In this document: positions 18,583 to 25,010 of the stretch, piece by piece
Numbering within the stretch: position 1 is the first letter of the stretch
Layout: each line of letters begins with the position of its first letter
Source of the DNA: CBDCVO01 sp965223085
GTDB lineage: Bacteria > Pseudomonadota > Gammaproteobacteria > Ga0077536
Direction of reading: 5' to 3'
Assembly: GCA_965223085.1 (NCBI GenBank)
Contig: OZ244981.1
Span: 1,178,001 to 1,242,000 of the forward strand
Length of the DNA stretch: 64,000 nucleotides
The notes under the pieces: generated by a model
The model's input: only the letters and a program-made list of their open reading frames with translations
Database searches by the model: none
What the model was told of the DNA's origin: nothing
Position numbers and translations under genes: made by a program

Positions 18583-19695
18583 TTATGCGCCTTCTGGCGC
18601 GTCTGTCTGGCGTGCGTGAAAGGCCGCCTGAAAGGCTGCAAATTCGCCGGCCACGATTGCAGCACGCATATCATTCATGAGCCCACAATAGAATGCCAGA
18701 TTGTGCCAGGTATTCAGGCGTGCACCGAGAATCTCATTATGGCGGTCGAGATGGTGCAAATACGCGCGCGAATAGTGCCGACAAGTGTAGCAGTCGCACT
18801 GATCGTCGAGCGCTTGATCAGCGCGACGGTGCTTCGCATTGCGGATCCGCACGATGCCCGCCGAGGTGTACAAATGCCCGTTACGCGCGTTACGGGTTGG
18901 CAAAACACAGTCGAACATGTCGATGCCAAGCCCCACCGCCGTGACCAGATCTTGGGGTGTGCCCACGCCCATGAGGTAACGTGGTTTCTCGGTTGGCAAC
19001 AACGCCGCTGTGAACGCAGTAATCGCCATCATCACCGGTTTCGGTTCGCCCACGGACAAGCCGCCGACGGCGTAACCATCAAATCCGATATCCATTAGCC
19101 CTGCAACCGAAGCCGCACGCAAGGCCTCGAACATGCCCCCTTGCACGATGCCGAACAACGCGGCATTACCACCCTGGCTAAGGTGGCTCCGTTGGGCCCA
19201 GCGTAGAGATAATTCCATCGACTCACGCGCGATCTGCTCTGTCGCCGGATGGGGCGTGCATTCATCAAACACCATGACGATATCAGCGCCCAGATCCCGC
19301 TGCACGGCCATGGAGATTTCGGGCGACAAAAACACCTCATCGCCATTTAGCGGCGAACGAAATGTCACTCCCGCCTCGGCCACCTCACGCGAGTCAGCCA
19401 GGCTGAAAACTTGAAATCCCCCGGAATCGGTCAGTATCGGTTTTTGCCAATGCATAAATCGATGCAAGCCGCCGTGAGCCGCGAGCACCTCGGCGCCGGG
19501 GCGCAACATGAGGTGGTAGGTATTGCCGAGCACGATTTGCACGCCCAAATCCACGAGCTCTTCCGGGGTCATTGCTTTGACCGTGCCGTAGGTACCGACC
19601 GGCATGAATACGGGTGTTTCGATTTCGCCGCGACGTAAACGAAGGCGCCCAGCGCGCGCCTCGCCGTCGCGTCCTTCGAGTGCAAAACTCAGCAT
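18583..19695 (-). CDS. tgt: tRNA-guanine transglycosylase
   Basis: Exchanges G34 for preQ1 in tRNAs with GUN anticodons, the base-exchange step of queuosine synthesis. Catalytic residues are visible: Asp90 in TDSGGFQVFSL and nucleophile Asp262 in FDCVLPTRNAR. The zinc site is Cys300, Cys302, Cys305 (CDCYTC) and His331 (NTWHNLAFY). Length 370 aa fits the bacterial family. It lies 22 bp after queA, whose product acts on the next intermediate. Confidence 0.96.
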   Translation of the reverse strand: MLSFALEGRDGEARAGRLRLRRGEIETPVFMPVGTYGTVKAMTPEELVDLGVQIVLGNTYHLMLRPGAEVLAAHGGLHRFMHWQKPILTDSGGFQVFSLADSREVAEAGVTFRSPLNGDEVFLSPEISMAVQRDLGADIVMVFDECTPHPATEQIARESMELSLRWAQRSHLSQGGNAALFGIVQGGMFEALRAASVAGLMDIGFDGYAVGGLSVGEPKPVMMAITAFTAALLPTEKPRYLMGVGTPQDLVTAVGLGIDMFDCVLPTRNARNGHLYTSAGIVRIRNAKHRRADQALDDQCDCYTCRHYSRAYLHHLDRHNEILGARLNTWHNLAFYCGLMNDMRAAIVAGEFAAFQAAFHARQTDAPEGA

Positions 19696-19717
19696 CGGTG
19701 AGCGAGCTTGATAGTGA

Positions 19718-20761
19718 TCAGAAACGCACTTCGGGGCTGGGTGTCACCCACATGGCGTCGCCGTAGCTGAAGAAACGATATTCTTCCGCGATTGCATGCA
19801 AATACGCGCGCAGCACGAGTTCGCGTCCTGCAAAGGCCGCCACCAGCATCAGCAATGAGGATTCTGGCAAATGAAAGTTCGTCACCAGCGCATCGACAAC
19901 ACGAAAGCGATGGCCGGGATAGATAAATAAACGCGTATCGCCCTGATACGGTCGACAACGACCCCCTACGGCTGCTGACTCTAGGGCCCGAGCAGCCGTC
20001 GTGCCAACCGCAATGATACGTCCTCCGCGCGCTTGGGCCGCGGCGACGGCCGCGCAGAGCTCCGCCGAAACCTGCATGTATTCCGCATGGATCGCGTGAT
20101 CTTCGACTTCCTCGGAGCGCACTGGTTGAAACGTTCCTGCACCGACGTGCAAGGTAAGATACGCTTTTGCAACATCGTGACGCGCAATCTCGGCGAGTAA
20201 CTCGTCGTCAAAATGCAGGCCCGCCGTCGGCGCTGCCACCGCGCCTGGGTGACGTGCATAAACGGTTTGATAGCGGACACTATCCTGATTGTCAGCCGAA
20301 CGTTTAATATACGGCGGTAAGGGAACGCGCCCGGTGGCCGTCAGGATATCCATAATATCGTCCTCGGAACCGCTCTCAATGCGATACAAGCCATCGTCCT
20401 GTTGACCCACCACTAACAAACGTGTGTCGTTTTCCAAGATGATTACTGTGCCTGTCTGCGGTGCCTTGTTCGCCCGGATATGGGCCAAGGCTTCGCTGGT
20501 ACCCAATACACGTTCGATTAGTACCTCGACACGCCCCCCGCTTTTTTTGTGGCCAAACAAACGTGCGGGGATCACTTTGGTGTCGTTAAACACCATCAGG
20601 TCGCCCGGGCGTAACAATTCAGGTAAACGCCGTACGACACCATCGTGATATTCGCTCGCGACGCCGTCGACAACCAGCAAACGCCCGCCGGCGCGATCCT
20701 CGCGCGGGAACTGCGCGATCAATTCTGGAGGTAAGTCGAAGGCAAAATCTGTGCGGCGCAT
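19718..20761 (-). CDS. queA: S-adenosylmethionine:tRNA ribosyltransferase-isomerase
   Basis: Transfers and rearranges the ribosyl part of SAM onto preQ1 in tRNA to make epoxyqueuosine. The N-terminus MRRTDFAFDLPPELIAQFP and segments MVFNDTKVIPARLFG, YQTVYARHPGAVAAPTAGLH and TNFHLPESSLLMLVAAFAG are the family signatures. Length 347 aa is normal. It is the first gene of queA-tgt-yajC-secD-secF and is divergent from a tRNA-Leu gene, so its promoter should lie within 20762-20830. Confidence 0.96.
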   Translation of the reverse strand: MRRTDFAFDLPPELIAQFPREDRAGGRLLVVDGVASEYHDGVVRRLPELLRPGDLMVFNDTKVIPARLFGHKKSGGRVEVLIERVLGTSEALAHIRANKAPQTGTVIILENDTRLLVVGQQDDGLYRIESGSEDDIMDILTATGRVPLPPYIKRSADNQDSVRYQTVYARHPGAVAAPTAGLHFDDELLAEIARHDVAKAYLTLHVGAGTFQPVRSEEVEDHAIHAEYMQVSAELCAAVAAAQARGGRIIAVGTTAARALESAAVGGRCRPYQGDTRLFIYPGHRFRVVDALVTNFHLPESSLLMLVAAFAGRELVLRAYLHAIAEEYRFFSYGDAMWVTPSPEVRF

Positions 20762-20832
20762 GGCGCTCTGCTACGCTACGCGGCGGCGCGTAGCGCTTAC
20801 TAGGGCCTGTTGAGGTGTCATTCTCGGCACTG

Positions 20833-20861
20833 TTGTCGCTGCCCGGTCAGCTTACTATACT
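20833..20861 (+). promoter_or_regulatory. Sigma-70 promoter of tRNA-Leu
   Basis: TTGTCG (20833-20838), a 17-bp spacer and TATACT (20856-20861), placing the transcript start about 10 bp before the tRNA. The near-consensus boxes and correct spacing make this one of the best promoters in the window. Confidence 0.75.
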
Positions 20862-20877
20862 GCCTGACCTCCACGAG

Positions 20878-20964
20878 GCCGGGATGGCGGAACTGGTAGA
20901 CGCGCCAGACTCAAAATCTGGTATGGGCAACCATGTGGGGGTTCGAATCCCCCTCCCGGTACCA
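20878..20964 (+). tRNA. tRNA-Leu(CAA)
   Basis: An 87-base class II tRNA with encoded CCA. The acceptor stem GCCGGGA pairs with TCCCGGT (positions 1-72 form G-U), the anticodon stem CCAGA/TCTGG encloses loop CTCAAAA with anticodon CAA, a 4-bp variable-arm stem ATGG/CCAT follows, and the T arm is GGGGG-TTCGAAT-CCCCC. It reads UUG codons. A tRNA-Leu next to queA is also found in Pseudomonas. Confidence 0.96.
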
Positions 20965-21032
20965 CCACCCGGCGCCACCGCGAGCGTTGCGAGTCACAAC
21001 CACACGCGCGTGACACGACCCACCAATGCGCT

Positions 21033-21347
21033 TCAAGCTGCGACCTTGGAGTCGACGCGCGCGGCTTCCACGACGATTGGGCAATCGAGGTACTCTAGTA
21101 GCGGCGCCTCGCTCCACGCTTCAGTCATGTACTTGAGCCATTCATCGTTGTACCACGCTTGCGCCCGCGCTTTCGATTCCCACAAGTAGATGCCACCAGC
21201 GTATTTACCATCCTCGGTCATGATGTAGTACTTGCGTATAAGTCCATCTAGTTTTTCGTATTTCGGTGTTGTCGCCAACATTTTCTTCTCGAAGTCCTTT
21301 TTGTCCACACCAGGAACCGGAAATCGAACGTGGGCTACTATCATCAT
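21033..21347 (-). CDS. YdhR-like putative mono-oxygenase (dimeric alpha-beta barrel)
   Basis: Small protein of 104 aa. The translation MMIVAHVRFPVPG, followed by KYEKLDGLIRKYYIM, GGIYLWESKARAQAWYN and a C-terminal strand with DCPIVVEA, matches the YdhR/ABM-like ferredoxin-fold family annotated as putative mono-oxygenases; the substrate is unknown. The start is the ATG at 21347 because GGAGTG lies 4 bases before it; the frame stays open to 21398 without support. It is monocistronic on the minus strand, downstream of a strong hairpin (21391-21426). Confidence 0.75.
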   Translation of the reverse strand: MMIVAHVRFPVPGVDKKDFEKKMLATTPKYEKLDGLIRKYYIMTEDGKYAGGIYLWESKARAQAWYNDEWLKYMTEAWSEAPLLEYLDCPIVVEAARVDSKVAA

Positions 21348-21390
21348 TTTCACTCCGTAATATTTTGCATCGTCGTTTATCAGTAAACAT

Positions 21391-21426
21391 TTAGTCACGA
21401 CTCGCTTGCGAGCGTTTCGTGACTAA
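21391..21426. other. Strong compound stem-loop
   Basis: TTAGTCACGA (21391-21400) pairs perfectly with TCGTGACTAA (21417-21426), and inside it CTCGC-TT-GCGAG (21401-21412) forms a second stem. The structure lies between the Tat-signal gene and the YdhR-like gene, both on the minus strand. It could end transcription of the first or shape the leader of the second. No run of T follows on the minus strand, so a simple terminator is not certain. Confidence 0.6.
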
Positions 21427-21554
21427 GCCATGATTCTCCGCCGATAAGTCGGCGTCAAATCGAGACCGTTTTTCGCGACGCTAGACGGCGCCCGCCTAGG
21501 CACGTAATCGTAGCGTCGAGCATCTCCCAGCTTAGCATTCTTGTTCCGTATAGA

Positions 21555-22868
21555 TCAGAACGCCTTTGCTTGCGCTGCGCACAACCACGCGCCGTCTAGC
21601 TCAGGTTGCGCGCGCGCCCGGGCGATATTTGCAGCATGCGTCTGGAGATAACTTCCGGGGCCGAAATACTTATCGTAGAACTCCGTCTCCAAACGGTGAG
21701 CTTGGGTATAGTAACGCACGAAAATGCTCAGTACGGTCGCGGGAAACTTGCCATACTGCTTGTAGAGATAATCGGCTACTGCCACCACCGCTTGCACGAG
21801 TTCTGGCGCCGGCCGTTCCGCGGCGCGTTTGATCTCGGCGTTGTTCCTAAATGGGCCCGCTGTAGTGGGATCGTAGGTGCCGCCCTGCGCGAATCTAAGG
21901 TCTATATAGGCTTGCACAGCACTTTCCATGTCGGGATACATCGGTGGGCAATACGCTTCGTAAACACCCGCTAGTCCGACGGGATTTGGGACCGCCCAGC
22001 GTGAGTCTTTGTGAAAACGAAAACCGAGGCCCTCGATACCCTTGGCTTGCGCCACTCCCATCAAGGAGAAGGGACTGATGCCAGAGAAAAACCATCCGCC
22101 CAGCCCAACGGCTTGCAAGGCGAGCGCGATGTTATGGCCCATCACCCCCATTTCGACGCCGGAACAAGTCAAGATGTACTGTTCCATATAGGTCAAGGGA
22201 TACTTTTTATCACGATTGAGCAAACCACTTTTGAAGAACCGTTCCAGATCGCCCGCAGGCGCCCCCTTTTGGTCATCCCATACGTTGTAGCCCGAGCCTA
22301 AAGCGATGAATAGAAATCCCAAGAACTGCTCCGAGACATTTGCTACGGGAACAAACAACGTAGAACCCGGTACGTTTGCGTTCCAATAATTGTGGGCACT
22401 GAAATTTGGCTCTGATCTGGGCAAGTCGACACGTTGATCGGAGAGTTTGCGCGTGTGGCTATTGACTGTTGCAATAAGCCGCCGAGGGGTAGATAGATCC
22501 TCATGTGACCAGTTGCCATCACTCACTGCATCGCGGGTGCTTACGAAATACGTGCCGCTATCTTCGGTATAAAACATATCCGCATTACCAATGCCGGCTG
22601 CGCTGGGCAAAGTGCGACCGGTATAGCGCGCTGCATAGGTTGATAAACCGGGCTCTGCTTCGGAATACGGGATCCCGAAATGAGCACCAGAGACGCCGAC
22701 ACCAGCCGCGATTAGCACTGAACGTTCAAAGTCATCTAAAGGCAGCGGCTTGTTTTGCGATTCATGCGCAAGCGGCCCACGGGGAATCTCCATGCCCCAA
22801 CCGAAACGCCGCGAACGGCGCCCAAATAGAGCACTCGTGAGCGGAAACGATTTAATCTCCTCGAACAA
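21555..22868 (-). CDS. Tat-exported nitroreductase-like protein, main part (5' end frameshifted)
   Basis: Open frame of 437 codons beginning at a TTG without a ribosome site. I do not recognise the family with certainty. Segments GRTLPSAAGIGNADMFY and GHNIALALQAVGLGGWFFSG resemble the FMN-binding core of nitroreductase-fold proteins, but the assignment is weak. The true start is almost certainly upstream in another frame: a fragment at 22852-23007 carries a good ribosome site and a twin-arginine signal peptide. Removing one G from the GGG run (plus-strand CCC, 22883-22885) joins the two as PAAANWDALFEEIKSF. So this is either a recent pseudogene or a sequence error in an intact exported enzyme. 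Confidence 0.6.
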   Translation of the reverse strand: MFEEIKSFPLTSALFGRRSRRFGWGMEIPRGPLAHESQNKPLPLDDFERSVLIAAGVGVSGAHFGIPYSEAEPGLSTYAARYTGRTLPSAAGIGNADMFYTEDSGTYFVSTRDAVSDGNWSHEDLSTPRRLIATVNSHTRKLSDQRVDLPRSEPNFSAHNYWNANVPGSTLFVPVANVSEQFLGFLFIALGSGYNVWDDQKGAPAGDLERFFKSGLLNRDKKYPLTYMEQYILTCSGVEMGVMGHNIALALQAVGLGGWFFSGISPFSLMGVAQAKGIEGLGFRFHKDSRWAVPNPVGLAGVYEAYCPPMYPDMESAVQAYIDLRFAQGGTYDPTTAGPFRNNAEIKRAAERPAPELVQAVVAVADYLYKQYGKFPATVLSIFVRYYTQAHRLETEFYDKYFGPGSYLQTHAANIARARAQPELDGAWLCAAQAKAF

Positions 22869-23007
22869 GGCGTCCCAGTTTGCCCGCCGCTGGGACCTCT
22901 TTCGTCACCGCGTTTGATATACCGGCTTTGCTTAAACCGCATAAACCGGCTAAATACAAAAAGGCGCGGCGCGATAAACGCGGCGTGCGCTCGGCTTGAT
23001 TGCGCAT
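22852..23007 (-). pseudogene. Twin-arginine signal peptide fragment of the frameshifted gene
   Basis: ATG at 23007 with AAGGAGA eight bases upstream, the best ribosome site in this region. The reading frame gives MRNQAERTPRLSRRAFLYL followed by a hydrophobic stretch AGLCGLSKAG, a typical Tat signal (SRRAFL). It then meets TAA at codon 52. The next 437 codons of the gene continue in another frame, offset by one base. A -1 correction between about 22883 and 22885 restores one gene of about 483 codons (21555-23007). Confidence 0.65.
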
Positions 23008-23344
23008 CTAGAAAATCTCCTTCACTCCCGGCAGGGCCAACTGCCGCCCGGGACCACTATGCTGCTAAATACTGCGGCGCCCGCGCGGCGCCTTCCGGGT
23101 GTCGCTGGGCATTCCCGTTAAGATCACACCTGGCAAAATTCCCAAACATTAGGAAAAATCGGTTAACGTTTTGCAACAATTTTGCGCTATTATGTTAAGT
23201 GCCCATGCCGTTTCATCACCAAACTGAACGGTAATAAACACTTTTGATTAATGTGACCGCTCCGGCGTGCAAACGGATACTGCGCCCTGTGCGAATCGCA
23301 ATAATAACTCGCAACGCCACGGACTAGGCATCGCAGGAGGGCTT
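23008..23344. other. Divergent intergenic region with inverted repeats
   Basis: About 340 bp between the Tat-signal gene (minus) and a small gene (plus). It contains GGCGCC-CGCGC-GGCGCC (23076-23092), a 6-bp-stem hairpin in the probable leader of the Tat-signal gene, and an AT-rich stretch near 23160-23200 (TTGCAA, TATTAT, TATGTT) whose box spacing is poor. No known riboswitch signature was found. Confidence 0.45.
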
Positions 23345-23575
23345 ATGGCAGCAGCAAAACGCGTCGACTCGTCAGCGTCCGGCACTTTTATCATCGATCT
23401 CACCGTAGATCACGATCCCGATCTTTTCGATGAACAGGAAGAAGAAGAAATTTGCCCCATTCCACTAGACTCCACGTTTTCCAACTCACTACTTCATGCC
23501 TTGGCGCGCCAGACCTGTGATCCCAGCGGGAATCAGCTGGAGGTTAGTTCGCTGGAGCGCATCGAATCGGGCTGA
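23345..23575 (+). CDS. Small acidic protein of unknown function
   Basis: A 76-codon frame whose ATG at 23345 lies four bases after a perfect AGGAGG (23335-23340); a longer frame starts at 23267 without such a site. The protein is acidic in its middle (DHDPDLFDEQEEEE) with a hydrophobic strand (TFIIDLTV) before it and a short helix (SNSLLHALARQ) after it. No signal peptide or membrane segment is seen, and no family is recognised. A 6-bp GCAGCG/CGCTGC hairpin (23581-23599) follows the stop, a possible weak terminator. The ribosome site is the main evidence that it is real. Confidence 0.6.
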   Translation: MAAAKRVDSSASGTFIIDLTVDHDPDLFDEQEEEEICPIPLDSTFSNSLLHALARQTCDPSGNQLEVSSLERIESG

Positions 23576-23700
23576 AAACGGCAGCGCTCATAACGCTGCT
23601 TACCGGCGCCCCAGACATTAGACATTCCCCAAGCTCCACGGCGTCGCGCGGAGGCGCAAGTGGAGGTTCTTAATCTTCGTCGCCAACGCCTGCTTGTTAG

Positions 23701-23737
23701 TTGACTTTCGGTCAATTATTATTTGACCCTGAGTCAC
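23701..23737 (+). promoter_or_regulatory. Tandem palindromic operator upstream of tetR
   Basis: TTGAC-TTTCG-GTCAA (23701-23715) is a perfect 5-bp inverted repeat. TTGAC-CCTGA-GTCAC (23723-23737) repeats it with one mismatch. Their centres are 22 bp apart, two turns of B-DNA, so two dimers would bind the same face. The array lies about 90 bp before the TetR-family gene, as expected for autoregulation. Confidence 0.6.
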
Positions 23738-23824
23738 CTATCGGTGGCAACGAGCACCTTGGGCCAGCGCCCGACACCTCACTAACTGCGACCGGGAATG
23801 AAATGACCCACTGCCACCCCCACC

Positions 23825-24526
23825 ATGTCCAACAATGATGCTACGGCTAGCCGCCGACCTCGACGCCGTGCCCGCAGTCGCGCCGCTAAGACGGCACGCA
23901 GAAACGCGCTGTTAGGCGCTGCCAACAAAGTCTTGGAGAAAAAAAACTATGACGACATGACGCTGGCGGACGTCGCGCAGGCAGCGGACTTATCGAAAGC
24001 CTCGACGTATACCTACTATGTTTGCAAAGAAAGCTTGTTTCTCGACGTATTGAAACAAAAACTCCAAGCTTGGCAAAGCGCTTTTGCGGCGCAGATTTCG
24101 CAAGGTCCAGCCTCGCCACAGACTATTGCGAGTGCCTTCGCTGAGACCCTAACTGATGACGCGATCTTGCTGGATTTGCTCACCCGTCTGCATTCGACCT
24201 TGGAGAAAAATGTGCCAGCGAAAGAAATTCTTGCATTCAAGCGTTTCTCGCTCGGCTTAATGGCCGCCACCGGACGTAGCGTCGCAGCTGCTAACCCAGC
24301 GCTGTCCGAGAAAGATATCAAGACGTTTCTATTGTTGATGCATGCTTTAGTCGTCGGCCTCGGCATGATGTGCAACCCGCCCCCCACAGTAGCGCGTGTC
24401 ATAGCGTCCGATGAGCTGCTTGCGAGCGCGTTTCAGCTCGATTTGAAAACCGAACTCACCGCTGCATTGGAAACGTTGTTGCTGGGACGCGCGGCGCAGG
24501 ATCGAGCGACTGCGAAAACTGGATAA
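23825..24526 (+). CDS. TetR/AcrR-family transcriptional regulator
   Basis: A 233-aa regulator. After a very basic N-terminal extension (SRRPRRRARSRAAKTARR) comes the TetR helix-turn-helix: LLGAANKVLEKKNYDDMTLADVAQ in two parts, then ADLSKASTYTYYVCKESLF (about 28-72). The all-helical C-terminal ligand-binding domain fills 85-225 and is diverged, so the inducer cannot be guessed. It is 16 bp upstream of the IorA-like gene, in the same direction, and a tandem palindrome lies before it; together they suggest that it represses the whole cassette. Confidence 0.88.
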   Translation: MSNNDATASRRPRRRARSRAAKTARRNALLGAANKVLEKKNYDDMTLADVAQAADLSKASTYTYYVCKESLFLDVLKQKLQAWQSAFAAQISQGPASPQTIASAFAETLTDDAILLDLLTRLHSTLEKNVPAKEILAFKRFSLGLMAATGRSVAAANPALSEKDIKTFLLLMHALVVGLGMMCNPPPTVARVIASDELLASAFQLDLKTELTAALETLLLGRAAQDRATAKTG

Positions 24527-24542
24527 CACGGAGCTAATAGTG

Positions 24543-25010
24543 ATGATCGAAGTGAATGGACAAACCGTTGATGTAGACGCAAGCCCGGATACACCTTTGC
24601 TGTGGGTATTGCGCGATCACCTAAGACTAACCGGAACAAAGTTCGGCTGCGGGATAGCCGCTTGCGGTGCATGCACTGTGCACCTGGACGGGCACGCCGT
24701 TCGTTCCTGCGTGGTGCCGCTATCTGCTTGCGAAGGAAAATCAATAACGACGATCGAGGGCCTGAGCGTGGCCGGCGAACGCCATCCAGTGCAACAAGCA
24801 TGGATCGCACATCAAGTACCCCAGTGCGGGTATTGCCAATCCGGCATGATCATGGCGGTCGCGGCATTGCTCGAACAAAACCCCCGCCCTACCGAAGCCG
24901 ACGTCGCGGCGGCGCTCACGAACTTATGCCGCTGCGGTACGTATAACTTCGTTAAGCAAGCCGTTACCGCGATAAGCGGCGCTAGCATGGAAAATGAAGA
25001 TGGCAAATAA
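24543..25010 (+). CDS. Isoquinoline 1-oxidoreductase-like [2Fe-2S] small subunit
   Basis: Iron-sulfur subunit (155 aa) of a molybdenum hydroxylase in the xanthine-oxidase family. The N-terminal plant-ferredoxin-like cluster uses Cys36, Cys41, Cys44 and Cys56 (FGCGIAACGAC). The second, helical-domain cluster uses Cys95, Cys98, Cys129 and Cys131 (QCGYCQSGM; LCRCGTY). The start is ATG 24543 after GGAG; a GTG one codon earlier is possible. It overlaps the large-subunit gene by 17 bp. There is no FAD subunit gene, as expected for the IorAB type, which passes electrons to an outside acceptor such as a cytochrome. Confidence 0.9.
   Translation: MIEVNGQTVDVDASPDTPLLWVLRDHLRLTGTKFGCGIAACGACTVHLDGHAVRSCVVPLSACEGKSITTIEGLSVAGERHPVQQAWIAHQVPQCGYCQSGMIMAVAALLEQNPRPTEADVAAALTNLCRCGTYNFVKQAVTAISGASMENEDGK

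Noticed and set aside
20878..20964. G-U closing pair in tRNA-Leu as a sign of a degenerate tRNA
   Set aside because: All stems, the loop and the encoded CCA are intact; a G-U at 1-72 also seems to occur in other tRNA-Leu genes of this group.
23525..23715. 60-codon frame (minus) under the small acidic protein gene and operator
   Set aside because: Competes with the better-supported plus-strand gene and covers the palindromic operator.
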